This document shows, piece after piece, positions 16,729 through 24,721 of a stretch of 64,000 bases of DNA (position 1 is the first letter of the stretch; every line of letters begins with the position of its first letter). Source of the stretch: Faecalibacterium sp. I4-3-84. GTDB taxonomy: Bacteria; Bacillota; Clostridia; Oscillospirales; Ruminococcaceae. The stretch is taken from contig NZ_CP094466.1 in NCBI RefSeq assembly GCF_023347255.1, forward strand, positions 2,914,001 through 2,978,000, in the 5' to 3' direction. The notes below the pieces were generated by a model. The model was not told where the DNA came from, ran no database searches, and saw only the letters and a list, made by a program, of their open reading frames with translations. Made by a program: the position numbers and the translations under genes.

Positions 16729-18090
16729 ATGAGCGAAAAGATCGATTACTCCAAAGGCATTTACGACGCGCGCCAGCTGGGCGCAGGCCGCATGTTCATT
16801 CTGGGCGTGCAGCACATGTTTGCCATGTTCGGCGCAACGGTGCTGGTGCCGCTGCTCACCGGCCTGAGCGTTTCCACCACCCTGCTGTGCGCAGGTCTGG
16901 GCACCCTGCTGTTCCACCTCATTACCAAAAAGAAGGTGCCTGCATTCCTCGGCTCCTCCTTTGCGTATCTGGGCGGCTTCTCCATCGTGGCCCCCATGCT
17001 GGCAGATGCAGACGGCAACCTGACCGTGGCCAATACCAAGATGCTGCCCTACGCCTGTGCAGCCGTCGCATTTTCCGGTCTGGTGTATCTGGTGGCCAGC
17101 CTGCTGATCTCCACCTTTGGCATCCGCCGCATCATGCGGTTCTTCCCGCCGGTGGTTACTGGCCCCATTATCATTTCTATCGGCCTGATCCTGGCCCCCT
17201 CTGCTATCAAAAACTGCCAGTCCAACTGGATCCTGGCCTTTGTGGCACTGGGTGTCGTGATCGTGTGCAACATCTGGGGCAAGGGCATGGTCAAGATCCT
17301 GCCCATCCTCATCGGTGTGCTGGTGTCCTACGCAGTGGCACTGGTGACCGGTGCAGTGGACTTCCAGCGCATTTCTGAGGCTGCATGGGTGGGCATCCCT
17401 CTGCACAAGGAGGCCATGGGCCTGTTTGCCATCGACGGCAGCCCTGAGTTCATCAGCGCACTGTTCACCATCATCCCCATTGCACTGGCAACCATGATGG
17501 AGCATGTGGGCGATATCGCCGCCATCAGCGCAACCGTGGGCCACAACTATATCAACGACCCCGGCCTGAACCGCACCCTGCTGGGCGACGGCCTTGCAAC
17601 CACCATGGCCGGCCTGCTGGGCGGCCCGGCCAATACCACCTACGGCGAGAACACCGGCGTGCTGGCTCTGAGCAAGATCTACGATCCGCTGGTCATCCGC
17701 ATTGCTGCCGTGCTGGCCATCATCCTGAGCTTCAGCCCCAAGTTTGAGGCTGTCATCAACACTATCCCCACCGGCATCATCGGCGGCATCAGCTTTGTGC
17801 TGTATGGCATGATCTCCGCCATCGGTGTGCGCAACGTGGTGGAGAACCGCGTGGACTTTACCAACAGCCGCAACCTGATCGTGGCTGCTGTCATTCTGGT
17901 GTGCGCACTGGGCTTCAACTCTGTGGGCGGTGTCAGCTTTGCCGTTGCAGGTGTCACCATCAACCTGTCCGGTCTGGCTGTGGCCGCGATCGCAGGCATC
18001 CTGCTGAACGCTATCCTGCCCGGCAACGACTACGAGTTTGATGCTGCCGACGGCTCCGAAGCCGCTACCAGCAGCAACCTGCAGGTCTGA
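16729..18090 (+). CDS. uraA: Uracil/xanthine permease, NCS2 family, 453 aa
   Basis: A proton-coupled nucleobase importer with about 14 membrane segments. The family signatures are visible: QHMFAMFGATVLVP in the first helix region, SIGLILAP, the motif MMEHVGDIAAI that carries the substrate-contacting Glu, and GGPANTTYGENTGVLAL. This pattern matches uracil permeases (UraA/PyrP) better than xanthine carriers. Start ATG 16729 behind AGGAGGCAG. It is a single-gene unit behind an attenuated leader and ended by a terminator, so control by pyrimidine supply is likely, though this is inferred. Confidence 0.92.
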   Translation: MSEKIDYSKGIYDARQLGAGRMFILGVQHMFAMFGATVLVPLLTGLSVSTTLLCAGLGTLLFHLITKKKVPAFLGSSFAYLGGFSIVAPMLADADGNLTVANTKMLPYACAAVAFSGLVYLVASLLISTFGIRRIMRFFPPVVTGPIIISIGLILAPSAIKNCQSNWILAFVALGVVIVCNIWGKGMVKILPILIGVLVSYAVALVTGAVDFQRISEAAWVGIPLHKEAMGLFAIDGSPEFISALFTIIPIALATMMEHVGDIAAISATVGHNYINDPGLNRTLLGDGLATTMAGLLGGPANTTYGENTGVLALSKIYDPLVIRIAAVLAIILSFSPKFEAVINTIPTGIIGGISFVLYGMISAIGVRNVVENRVDFTNSRNLIVAAVILVCALGFNSVGGVSFAVAGVTINLSGLAVAAIAGILLNAILPGNDYEFDAADGSEAATSSNLQV

Positions 18091-18120
18091 TCTCCCATAG
18101 AAGAAGGAAGAACAAGGCAG

Positions 18121-18157
18121 AAGCCGTCCTGTGTGTGCAGGGCGGCTTTGCTGTTTT
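18121..18157 (+). terminator. Intrinsic terminator after uraA
   Basis: Stem AAGCCGTCCTG (18121-18131) with CAGGGCGGCTT (18138-18148, one G-T pair), then TGCTGTTTTT. Confidence 0.85.
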
Positions 18158-18241
18158 TAAGGTGCACAGGGCAAAGCACACAGTTTTTGAGGATGGTTTT
18201 TAGTGACCCTGCCGGAATTTATCTGTAAGACAAAATAAATA

Positions 18242-18292
18242 GGAATTATTCTTAAAATTATCCTTGACTAACTAGGAACTATTCGCTATAAT
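18242..18292 (+). promoter_or_regulatory. Promoter and candidate peroxide/iron operator of the rubrerythrin gene
   Basis: TTGACT (18264-18269), a 17-base spacer, TATAAT (18287-18292). Just upstream, GGAATTATT (18242-18250) and AAATTATCC (18255-18263) form an imperfect AT-rich palindrome abutting the -35, of the general look of PerR/Fur boxes. The promoter call is strong; the operator is a suggestion. Confidence 0.8.
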
Positions 18293-18377
18293 AGAGCCAT
18301 GACAAGGGCCGGTGAGTACCAACACCGCCCAGCCTGTTTTCTAACTGATATAAAAAGAATGATGGAGGTCTATTCTT

Positions 18378-18929
18378 ATGAAGAAGTACGTTTGCACCGT
18401 TTGTGGTTATATTGCTGAAGGCGAGATCCCGGCACAGTGCCCCGTCTGCAAGGCTCCTGCTTCCGCTTTTGTGGAGAAGACCGGCAACACCTACGTCACC
18501 GAGCATGTTGTGGGCATCGGCAAGGCCGAGGGCGTGCCGCAGGAGATCGTGGATGGCCTGCGCGCAAACTTTGAGGGTGAGTGCAGCGAGGTCGGCATGT
18601 ATCTGGCAATGGCTCGTGTGGCTGAGCGCGAGGGCTACCCCGAGATCGCTGAGGCTTACAAGCGTTATGCCTACGAGGAAGCAGACCACGCATCCCGCTT
18701 TGCAGAGCTGCTGGGCGAAGTTGTCACCGACAGCACCAAGAAGAACCTGATGATGCGTGCCGAGGCCGAGTGCGGCGCATGTGCAGGCAAGATGGATCTG
18801 GCCAAGAAGGCAAAGGCCCTGAATCTGGATGCCATCCACGACACCGTTCACGAGATGGCAAAGGACGAGGCCCGTCACGGCCGCGGCTTTGAGGGCCTGC
18901 TGAAGCGCTACTTCAACACCGAAGTCTGA
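18378..18929 (+). CDS. Reverse rubrerythrin (rubredoxin domain first), 183 aa
   Basis: A non-haem iron protein reducing hydrogen peroxide (and often O2) in anaerobes. Domain order is inverted compared with classical rubrerythrin: the rubredoxin-like iron site, YVCTVCGY and CPVCKAP, lies at residues 4-26, and the ferritin-like di-iron domain follows with [12 protein letters not shown] and [13 protein letters not shown] motifs supplying Glu/His ligands. This layout matches clostridial reverse rubrerythrins, which are strongly induced by air. Start ATG 18378 behind ATGGAGG. It is a single-gene unit with its own promoter and terminator. Confidence 0.93.
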   Translation: MKKYVCTVCGYIAEGEIPAQCPVCKAPASAFVEKTGNTYVTEHVVGIGKAEGVPQEIVDGLRANFEGECSEVGMYLAMARVAEREGYPEIAEAYKRYAYEEADHASRFAELLGEVVTDSTKKNLMMRAEAECGACAGKMDLAKKAKALNLDAIHDTVHEMAKDEARHGRGFEGLLKRYFNTEV

Positions 18930-18955
18930 TAAGGTTTCCCCGGTTATCCATTCTG

Positions 18956-18992
18956 ACCGCTGCATGGCTTTGCCGCTGTGCAGCGGTTTTTT
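18956..18992 (+). terminator. Intrinsic terminator after rubrerythrin
   Basis: Stem ACCGCTGCA (18956-18964) with TGCAGCGGT (18979-18987) followed by TTTTTT. Confidence 0.92.
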
Positions 18993-19093
18993 GCTGCCTT
19001 CAACCCCCTGAGATGTCTGGTTGACAGGTGCCGCAGTGCGGTTTATAATTTGTCATATCGTATTGCGAAACACAGCAAAGGGGAATATGGATA

Positions 19094-19864
19094 ATGGAAA
19101 ACGAACGACGAGTGCAGCAAAAGGCCCCGGCGAGCCGCTACGCCCTGCTGGACGAGCTGCGCGGGCTGGATCTGGTCAGCATGATGCTGTACCATGCCTG
19201 CTGGGACATGATGTTCCTGTTCGGCATCTGGATGGACTAGTATATCGGCTGGCCGGGGCGGCTGTGGCAGCAGAGCATCTGCTGGGTGTTCATCCTGCTG
19301 TCCGGCTTCTGCGTGCCGCTGGGACACCGCACCCTGAAGCGCGGCGCACAGGTGTTTGCTGCCGGGGCACTGGTCACGGTGGTGACGCTGGTCTTCATGC
19401 CGGAGGACCGGGTGGTGTTCGGTGTGCTGACCTTTCTGGGCAGCGCCATGCTGCTCACCGGTGTGCTGGAACCGCTGCTGAAAAAGATCCCGCCCGCCGC
19501 AGGGCTGGCGGTTTCGGCGGTGCTGTTTGCACTGACTTATCATCTGGACGAGCGTTGGCTCGGCTTCGGCGGGCTGCGCCTTGCGTTGCCGGATGCATGG
19601 TACGCGAATTACTTTACAGCGTTTTTCGGCTTTCTGCCCTTCGATTTTTATTCCACCGATTATTTTGCCCTGCTGCCGTGGCTGTTTTTGTTCTGGGCAG
19701 GGTACTTCCTGCATTTCTGCATGGGGCGGCAGCGCATGGAGCCCTTGCGCCGCTCGGTCTGCCCGGCGCTGGGCTGGATGGGCCGCCACTCGCTTTTGCT
19801 GTATCTGCTGCACCAGCCGGTGATCTACGGCGTGCTTTCAGCCGCGGCAGTTCTTTTTGCATAA
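19094..19864 (+). pseudogene. DUF1624 (HGSNAT-like) membrane protein gene broken by an in-frame TAG
   Basis: From ATG 19094 the frame reads MENERRVQQK..., with RYALLDELRGLDLVSMMLYHACWD typical of the start of DUF1624 membrane proteins. It then hits TAG at 19238-19240 (codon 49), and continues open in the same frame to TAA 19862-19864. The second part (IGWPGRLWQQ..., LLSGFCVPLGHR, GRHSLLLYLLHQP) is the rest of the family, with about six membrane helices. A single base change (TGG Trp to TAG) would explain the break. No good SD precedes the GTG at 19286, so a separate downstream protein is unlikely. The family is related to acyltransferases of unknown substrate. Confidence 0.82.
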
Positions 19865-19869
19865 AAGGC

Positions 19870-19898
19870 TTGACACAGCCGGGAAGCTGTGGTATTCT
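19870..19898 (+). promoter_or_regulatory. Promoter of the flavodoxin gene
   Basis: TTGACA (19870-19875), a 17-base spacer, TATTCT (19893-19898). The predicted start is at about 19905, which is the first base of the dyad listed next. Confidence 0.9.
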
Positions 19899-19904
19899 AT
19901 CGGT

Positions 19905-19922
19905 GGTTAGAAGATACTAACC
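19905..19922 (+). promoter_or_regulatory. Operator 1: GGTTAG-N6-CTAACC dyad at the flavodoxin transcription start
   Basis: A perfect inverted repeat with 6-bp arms and a 6-base spacer, sitting on the start site. The GTTAG-N6-CTAAC core recurs at 19971-19986 and 20518-20533. Its shape resembles DtxR/IdeR-type iron boxes, and flavodoxin is a classic iron-starvation gene. The regulator assignment is an inference. Confidence 0.75.
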
Positions 19923-19969
19923 AAATGAGGATGCGTCTGCGTGGTTGGACGCATTTTCACGGAACATAA

Positions 19970-19987
19970 AGTTAGATACATCTAACT
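19970..19987 (+). promoter_or_regulatory. Operator 2: AGTTAG-N6-CTAACT dyad in the flavodoxin leader
   Basis: Second copy of the same dyad, 65 bases downstream of the first and 28 bases before the flavodoxin ATG. Between them, ATGCGTC and GACGCAT form a short hairpin with a weak T tract (about 19931-19957). Confidence 0.75.
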
Positions 19988-20015
19988 AATATTGATTTGA
20001 GAGAGGACGATCTTT

Positions 20016-20432
20016 ATGAGCAAAGTAGCAGTCGTATTCTGGAGCGCAACCGGCAACACTGAGACCATGGCAAACTGCGTGGCAGAGGGTGCAAACGGCA
20101 CCATCGTGCCCTGCAGCGAGATGAACGCCGCAAAGCTGGCTGAGTTTGATGCAGTGGCTTTTGGCTGCCCCGCAATGGGTGCGGAGCAGCTGGAGGAGAG
20201 CGAGTTCGAGCCGATGTTCTCTGATCTGGAGGGTTCTCTGAACGGCAAGAAGATCGCCCTGTTCGGCTCCTACGGCTGGGGCGACGGCCAGTGGATGCGT
20301 GACTGGGTGGAGCGTGCTCAGGGCGACGGCGCACAGGTGCTGAACGGTGAGGGCCTGATCTGCAACGAGGCCCCGGACGATGATGTTCAGGCTGCATGCC
20401 GCAAGCTGGGTGCAGATCTGGCTGCATGGTAA
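20016..20432 (+). CDS. Flavodoxin, 138 aa
   Basis: A small FMN electron carrier that replaces ferredoxin when iron is short. The phosphate-binding loop WSATGNTETMA is at residues 9-19; the aromatic FMN-stacking region is around GCPAMGAEQLEE and FGSYGWGDGQWM. Length and motifs match short-chain clostridial flavodoxins. Start ATG 20016 behind GAGAGAGGACG. Two GTTAG-N6-CTAAC dyads lie between its promoter and start codon, so it is probably repressed when iron is plentiful. Confidence 0.94.
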   Translation: MSKVAVVFWSATGNTETMANCVAEGANGTIVPCSEMNAAKLAEFDAVAFGCPAMGAEQLEESEFEPMFSDLEGSLNGKKIALFGSYGWGDGQWMRDWVERAQGDGAQVLNGEGLICNEAPDDDVQAACRKLGADLAAW

Positions 20433-20448
20433 ACAGGAGAAGCTTCTC

Positions 20449-20505
20449 TTGACAAACAGAGACGGGTGCGATAAACTATGAGAACACCGGAAAAACGGTG
20501 TTTTT
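20449..20505 (+). promoter_or_regulatory. Promoter of the YgbA region, with a hairpin at its start site
   Basis: TTGACA (20449-20454), a 17-base spacer, TAAACT (20472-20477). Immediately after, AACACCG (20483-20489) and CGGTGTT (20496-20502) plus TTTT form a terminator-like hairpin. It could end the flavodoxin transcript while also forming the 5' end of the next one. Confidence 0.75.
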
Positions 20506-20516
20506 GCAGAGCTGGA

Positions 20517-20534
20517 AGTTAGCAAATACTAACT
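20517..20534 (+). promoter_or_regulatory. Operator 3: AGTTAG-N6-CTAACT dyad before the YgbA region
   Basis: Third copy of the dyad, about 33 bases downstream of the predicted transcription start. Shared operators make flavodoxin and the ygbA unit candidate members of one regulon. Confidence 0.75.
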
Positions 20535-20642
20535 TTCACGCAAAAACAACAGCCTCTGTACAGAATGCATCAAAACTGCGGCAGGGGACAGCAGACGGAA
20601 AGGTCTGCGCTCCTGCCGCTTTGGTTTCAGAAGGCGGTGTAT

Positions 20643-20741
20643 ATGGCAGCGGCTGCAGCAATTGGTGTTACGGTAGGCTTTGCATTTTTGCGCCGTGCGG
20701 TGCGCCGCGCTGCAATGCGGTCGGACCGTAGAAAAAAATAA
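20643..20741 (+). CDS. Small hydrophobic-basic protein, 32 aa
   Basis: ATG 20643 behind AAGGCGG opens a 32-codon frame: an Ala/Gly/Val/Phe-rich hydrophobic segment (residues 2-15) followed by an Arg/Lys-rich tail ending DRRKK, and TAA at 20739-20741. This is the layout of a single-pass membrane micropeptide with a positive cytoplasmic end. An in-frame ATG at 20565 would extend it by 26 residues but has no SD. It precedes ygbA by 21 bases and probably shares its iron-box promoter. Small membrane proteins are common in iron-uptake operons, but no family is recognised. Confidence 0.4.
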   Translation: MAAAAAIGVTVGFAFLRRAVRRAAMRSDRRKK

Positions 20742-20762
20742 GGCAGCAGGAGGCCCCGTCCC

Positions 20763-21119
20763 ATGCAGGATACCCCGAAGAACTTGGATCAGAAGCGCGC
20801 AGATGAAAAGATGCTGGTGAGCGAGATGATCGCTCTTTACTGCCGCAGGCAGCACAAAACACCCAAAGGCAGCCTGTGCCCGGAGTGCCGGCAGCTGCAC
20901 GATTACGCCCTGACCCGCATTGACAAATGCCCGTTCATGGAGACCAAGACCTTCTGCTCGGCCTGCAAAGTGCACTGCTACAAGCCGGAAATGCGGGAGA
21001 AGATCCGCGCGGTGATGCGCTGGGCAGGCCCGCGGATGCTGCCGGTGCACCCGGTGCTTTCCATCCGGCATGCGGCAGTCACACTTTGGTCTAAGCGCGA
21101 AGCGAAAAAGGCTGGCTGA
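20763..21119 (+). CDS. ygbA: YgbA family protein (nitrous-oxide-stimulated-promoter domain), 118 aa
   Basis: ATG 20763 behind GCAGGAGGCC. The family signature is visible: an N-terminal helix (EKMLVSEMIALYCRRQH), four Cys in CPECRQLHDYALTRIDKCPF and CSACKVHCYKPEMREKIR, and MRWAGPRMLPVHPVLSIRH. YgbA in enteric bacteria is induced by nitric oxide and supports growth during combined iron limitation and nitrosative stress; its biochemistry is unresolved. The GTTAG-N6-CTAAC box before this unit and its flavodoxin neighbour fit an iron-stress role. Confidence 0.85.
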   Translation: MQDTPKNLDQKRADEKMLVSEMIALYCRRQHKTPKGSLCPECRQLHDYALTRIDKCPFMETKTFCSACKVHCYKPEMREKIRAVMRWAGPRMLPVHPVLSIRHAAVTLWSKREAKKAG

Positions 21120-21177
21120 GTTTTCCAGAATAAACATCCTGCCCGCAGGCCATACTGTGGACAGAGAGGTGATAAAT

Positions 21178-21336
21178 ATGGAAAACATCGGCGTTACCTG
21201 TGATGTCTGCGAGTGCAGCCACAATGTGAGCGGCTGCAAGTGCGACCTGCCCCAGATCAAAGTGACCGAGCAGTGCACCTGCGATACGCAGCAGGTGGAG
21301 ACCCCGCACTACTGCCAGAGCTACGAGAAAAAGTAA
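21178..21336 (+). CDS. DUF1540 cysteine-rich small protein, 52 aa
   Basis: ATG 21178 behind AGAGAGGTGAT. Eight Cys and two His are spread over 52 residues (CDVCECSHN, GCKCDL, QCTCD, HYCQSYE), matching the DUF1540 pattern of small proteins in clostridia, probably metal-binding. It follows ygbA by 58 bases without a terminator and may be co-transcribed with it. A strong bidirectional terminator follows. Function unknown. Confidence 0.8.
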   Translation: MENIGVTCDVCECSHNVSGCKCDLPQIKVTEQCTCDTQQVETPHYCQSYEKK

Positions 21337-21349
21337 TTCCTAAAGCAGC

Positions 21350-21390
21350 AAAACAGCTCCTGCCAGAGCATTTCCGGCAGGAGCTGTTTT
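21350..21390 (+). terminator. Bidirectional intrinsic terminator
   Basis: Perfect 15-bp stem AAAACAGCTCCTGCC (21350-21364) with GGCAGGAGCTGTTTT (21376-21390). It separates the converging DUF1540 and HAD genes. Confidence 0.93.
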
Positions 21391-21402
21391 GGGTCACGGA
21401 GG

Positions 21403-22017
21403 TCAGCGCAGGGCCACATTGCAGGTGGCAAGGCTGCGGATCAGGGTGCCCACGCTCTCCTTCATCCGGATGCCCACGAAGCCCAGCGTGAATGCGGCCT
21501 GCACATTGGCCAGATTGTCGTCGATGAACACGCACTCGCTGGCCTTCAGGCCGTATTGATCCAGCAGGGCCTGATAGATGCGGGGGTCGGGCTTGTTGAT
21601 GTGCACCTCGCAGGAGGCTACGCCGCCGTCAAAGCGGTCCAGCACGCCGCGCTCCTTGAGCAGGGCCAGCACGTCCTCCGGGATGTTGCTGAGATAGTAC
21701 ACGCTGTAGCCATGGTTCTTCAGGCGGCGCACCAGCTCCTGCATCCGGCGGCGCGGGCGCAGGATGTGCAGCCAGTCGTCCAGCACGCCCTGCACCTCAA
21801 ACTCGCGCCCGGCGGCTTTGGCGTTGCGCAGCATGGCCTGATTGCCGTCAAAGCGGGAGACAAGCCCCGCATCCAGCTGCTTCCACTCCTCGCTGCCAAA
21901 GGTCAGGTCGTACACCTGCTCCTCGATCTCTTCATTGCAAATGCGGTCTACCAGATAGGCGCGGGGGGCAAAATCCACCATGACACCGCCCAGATCAAAC
22001 ACGATGCTTTTATACAT
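21403..22017 (-). CDS. HAD-superfamily phosphatase, 204 aa
   Basis: A cytoplasmic HAD-IA hydrolase. Motif I is FDLGGVMVDF (a Gly replaces the second Asp of the usual DxD, as in the YihX-like subgroup), motif II YYLSNI, motif III lysine in HINKPDPRIY, motif IV FIDDNLANV. The all-helical cap lies between motifs I and II. Substrate is not predictable; YihX-like members act on sugar phosphates such as glucose-1-phosphate. Start ATG at 22017 on the minus strand, with an SD-like GAGGAAATT upstream. Single-gene unit. Confidence 0.85.
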   Translation of the reverse strand: MYKSIVFDLGGVMVDFAPRAYLVDRICNEEIEEQVYDLTFGSEEWKQLDAGLVSRFDGNQAMLRNAKAAGREFEVQGVLDDWLHILRPRRRMQELVRRLKNHGYSVYYLSNIPEDVLALLKERGVLDRFDGGVASCEVHINKPDPRIYQALLDQYGLKASECVFIDDNLANVQAAFTLGFVGIRMKESVGTLIRSLATCNVALR

Positions 22018-22147
22018 TTAAAATTTCCTCTGTTTCTCATGGAATGCTCTGCCCACAGTATACCACAATCTGCCATGCGGTTTCCACTGCTTTTTGCATG
22101 ATGCGCCCGGCGGCTGCATAAGCTGTGGCAGAAAGGGGAGAAGGGCA

Positions 22148-22447
22148 TTGACCATCCGGGAACTGTGTGAAAAAGAGGTGGTGCAGCTGGAGCAGGGGGT
22201 CTGCCTTGGCCGGGCCGACGACCTGACCTTTGACCCTGCCACCGCCCGGCTGCAGAGCCTGATCCTGCTGGGGCGGCCAAGGCTGTTCGGATTGCTTGGC
22301 CGGGACGATAGCCTGACCATTCCATGGCAGGAGATCGAGACCATTGGCACGGATGCGGTGCTGGTGCACACGGCCCTGCCGGAAGCACCGCCGCAGCCGG
22401 AACAGCTCAAATGGTGGCAAAAGCTGCGCGTGAAGCTGGGTTTGTAA
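22148..22447 (+). CDS. YlmC/YmxH family PRC-barrel protein, 99 aa
   Basis: The start chosen is TTG 22148 (MTIRELCEKEVV), directly behind GGGGAGAAGGG; the ATG at 22094 lacks an SD and would add a non-conserved Cys/Gly-rich stretch. The pattern LCEKEVVQLEQGVCLGRADDLTFD-LQSLILLG is that of the YlmC/YmxH PRC-barrel family, a small protein class conserved in endospore formers and linked by expression to sporulation in Bacillus. Its last 25 residues are variable. Function unknown. Confidence 0.75.
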   Translation: MTIRELCEKEVVQLEQGVCLGRADDLTFDPATARLQSLILLGRPRLFGLLGRDDSLTIPWQEIETIGTDAVLVHTALPEAPPQPEQLKWWQKLRVKLGL

Positions 22448-22466
22448 ATTTTTTGCAAAAACAGGG

Positions 22467-22494
22467 TGGACTTTTTTGTGGAAGTGACTATAAT
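22467..22494 (+). promoter_or_regulatory. Promoter of the LTA-synthase-like gene
   Basis: TGGACT (22467-22472), a 16-base spacer, TATAAT (22489-22494). The start region is about 85 bases before the gene. Confidence 0.6.
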
Positions 22495-22582
22495 AATCGC
22501 AGAAGCTTTGTGCAAAAAGCGTAAAGAAATGTGCTTTTGCGTATGATCTGAGGTTTCACGGATGAGGAAAGGAACAGGAATT

Positions 22583-24520
22583 ATGAAAACTCCCAAACCG
22601 CTTTTGGCGCTGCGGATGGTATTCCCGCTGGCGGCATCGCTGATCGTGCTGCTGCTGGGCGAGGGGATCGCCCGCGGGAGCCTGAGCGCAGACGTTTTTG
22701 CAAGTTTTATCTTCCCGCACATCGGGGCTTATCTGCTGGCGTGGCTGCTGCTGTTTCTGGTGTGGCTGCTGCTGGACTGGGTGTTCCGCTGCCCGCCGCT
22801 GTCCACGCTGGGCATGGCGGTGCTGGGCTGTGCGCCCTGCGCGGTGAACTTTTACACCCTGCAGCTGCGCGGCGAGCCGTTCCTGCCATGGGATCTGACA
22901 CAGGTGTCGGAGGCTGCCGGTGTGGCATCCGCTGCGGGCCTCAAGATCCAGCCCAGCATGGTCGTGACCATCATCGTGGTGCTGGCACTGACGGTGGGCA
23001 GCTTCTTCCTGTTCCGCGGCCGCCACAAACAGCGCTGGCTGCCCCGGCTGGCGGGCAGTGCCGCCACCGCAGCGGCCCTCTGCCTGCTGGTGTTCGGCGT
23101 GTACCTGCAGCCCGCTGTCACGCAGGTGCTGGGCATTACGCCGGATGCATGGATGCAGGACCGCTACTACCGCTACTACGGCGTGATCACCGGCTTTATG
23201 ACCAACCTCACCAATCTGGAGATCTCGAAGCCCGAGGAATACTCGCAGGAAGCGGTGGATGCCCTGCTGGACAATGCGGACGAGAGCCAGAAGTTTGCCA
23301 CCAGCCCGCTGTACTCCACCAGCTACAGCGCCGTGACCCCCAAGGACGAGCAGGTGAAGCAGCCCACCATCATCTATGTGATGGACGAGTCCTACTGGGA
23401 TGTCTCGGAGCTGGAACAGTACGGCATCACCTTTGATACCGATGTCTCCAAGAACCTGCACGCCTTGCAGCAGACCAGCGCCTATGGCCGGGCCTACAGC
23501 CCCAGCTTTGGCGGCGGTACCTGCGATGTGGAGTTTGAAGCCCTTACCGGCTACTCGGTATCCTTCCTGCCCAGCGGCAGCAAGCCCTACCAGCAGCATG
23601 TGACCAAGCCCATGTTCGCCATGCCCAATTACCTCAAGCTCAAGGGCTACCAGACCGCAGCCGTGCACTGCTTCTGGGCAAAATACTGGAGCCGCGACAA
23701 GGCTTACCCCAACCTCGGCTTTGACGATTTTATCAGCCTTGAGGATATGCATGACGTGACCAAGGTGCGCAAGCACTACTGGACCAGCGGCCTTGTCACC
23801 GATGATTCCATGGCCGACCAGATCATCCAGCAGTACGAGAGCATGAAGTCCAGCTCGGACAAGCCCATCTTCCTGCACGCTGTCACCATGCAGAACCATA
23901 CCAATTATAACAAGGACAACTACCCGGACGACGAGCGGGTGAAGGTGCTGTCCCACCCGGCGGGCCTCAAGCCCAGCACCGTGGGCGCGCTGGAAGATTT
24001 TGCTACCGGTATCCGGGATGCAGATGCCATGATGGGCAAACTGACCGAATACTTCTCGCAGGTGGACGAGCCGGTCATTCTGGTGTTCTGGGGCGACCAC
24101 TATAACCCCATCGATTCCAATTACGATGTCTACACCACTACCGGCTATGCCAGCGATTCCAGCGCAGACCCCCGCCTGCACCAGACCACGCTGCTGATGT
24201 GGTCCAACTACAGCCAGCAGCAGGTGGACCTTGGCACCATTGCCGCTTACGATATCTCGCCGGTGATGATGGATATTTACGGTCTGGAAGAGCCGCTCTA
24301 CTTCCAGTTCCTGAACCGTCAGCTGCGCGTGGCCAGCCGCACCAATACCCGCGGAACCACCATGAATCTGGACGGCACCACCACGCAGGAGCCTACCGAG
24401 TTCCAGCAGCGGTGGAGCGCAGAGCACTGGCTTTTGCAGTACGACCTGATGTTCGGCAGGGGATACGCCCTGCAGCGCATGGGCCTTGCGGGCCTGAGCG
24501 GCGTGGACACAGGCAAATGA
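22583..24520 (+). CDS. LTA-synthase-family membrane phosphotransferase, 645 aa
   Basis: Probably transfers glycerol-phosphate or a similar group from phospholipid to a surface polymer. The start preferred is ATG 22583 behind GGAACAGGAA; ATG 22562 would add seven residues. Several membrane helices lie in the first 180 residues. The extracytoplasmic sulfatase-fold domain has VMDESYWD (metal ligand region), FGGGTCDVEFEALTGYS with the predicted Thr nucleophile, HAVTMQNHTNYN, and FWGDHYNP. This matches LtaS/OpgB-like enzymes, but the true acceptor (lipoteichoic acid, glycan or lipid) is unknown. It stands alone with no glycolipid synthase beside it. Confidence 0.87.
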   Translation: MKTPKPLLALRMVFPLAASLIVLLLGEGIARGSLSADVFASFIFPHIGAYLLAWLLLFLVWLLLDWVFRCPPLSTLGMAVLGCAPCAVNFYTLQLRGEPFLPWDLTQVSEAAGVASAAGLKIQPSMVVTIIVVLALTVGSFFLFRGRHKQRWLPRLAGSAATAAALCLLVFGVYLQPAVTQVLGITPDAWMQDRYYRYYGVITGFMTNLTNLEISKPEEYSQEAVDALLDNADESQKFATSPLYSTSYSAVTPKDEQVKQPTIIYVMDESYWDVSELEQYGITFDTDVSKNLHALQQTSAYGRAYSPSFGGGTCDVEFEALTGYSVSFLPSGSKPYQQHVTKPMFAMPNYLKLKGYQTAAVHCFWAKYWSRDKAYPNLGFDDFISLEDMHDVTKVRKHYWTSGLVTDDSMADQIIQQYESMKSSSDKPIFLHAVTMQNHTNYNKDNYPDDERVKVLSHPAGLKPSTVGALEDFATGIRDADAMMGKLTEYFSQVDEPVILVFWGDHYNPIDSNYDVYTTTGYASDSSADPRLHQTTLLMWSNYSQQQVDLGTIAAYDISPVMMDIYGLEEPLYFQFLNRQLRVASRTNTRGTTMNLDGTTTQEPTEFQQRWSAEHWLLQYDLMFGRGYALQRMGLAGLSGVDTGK

Positions 24521-24563
24521 GCGAAAAACAGACGATTTCTTTGTAAAAAACAGAGAAAAACTC

Positions 24564-24592
24564 TTGCAACCGGCGTTTGTTTGTGATATTAT
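24564..24592 (+). promoter_or_regulatory. Promoter of rpsB-tsf
   Basis: TTGCAA (24564-24569), a 17-base spacer, TATTAT (24587-24592). It gives a leader of about 120 bases before rpsB, long enough for autogenous control by S2, although no known leader motif was recognised. Confidence 0.85.
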
Positions 24593-24721
24593 AACAAGGC
24601 ATTACACACGCATCACTATGCCCTTTTGTGCCCAAATGGGTGGAGGGCAGTCCCGAACCGTCCGATACGGCCCGGGATCACGGTGTGCGGAGGCAAAACA
24701 ATATCTGGAGGTATTTTTACT

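Noticed and set aside
19238-19240. TAG as a pyrrolysine or selenocysteine-like recoding site
   Set aside because: No pylT/pylS-type genes are in the window, no recoding hairpin follows, and the residue expected by the family is an ordinary one (probably Trp).
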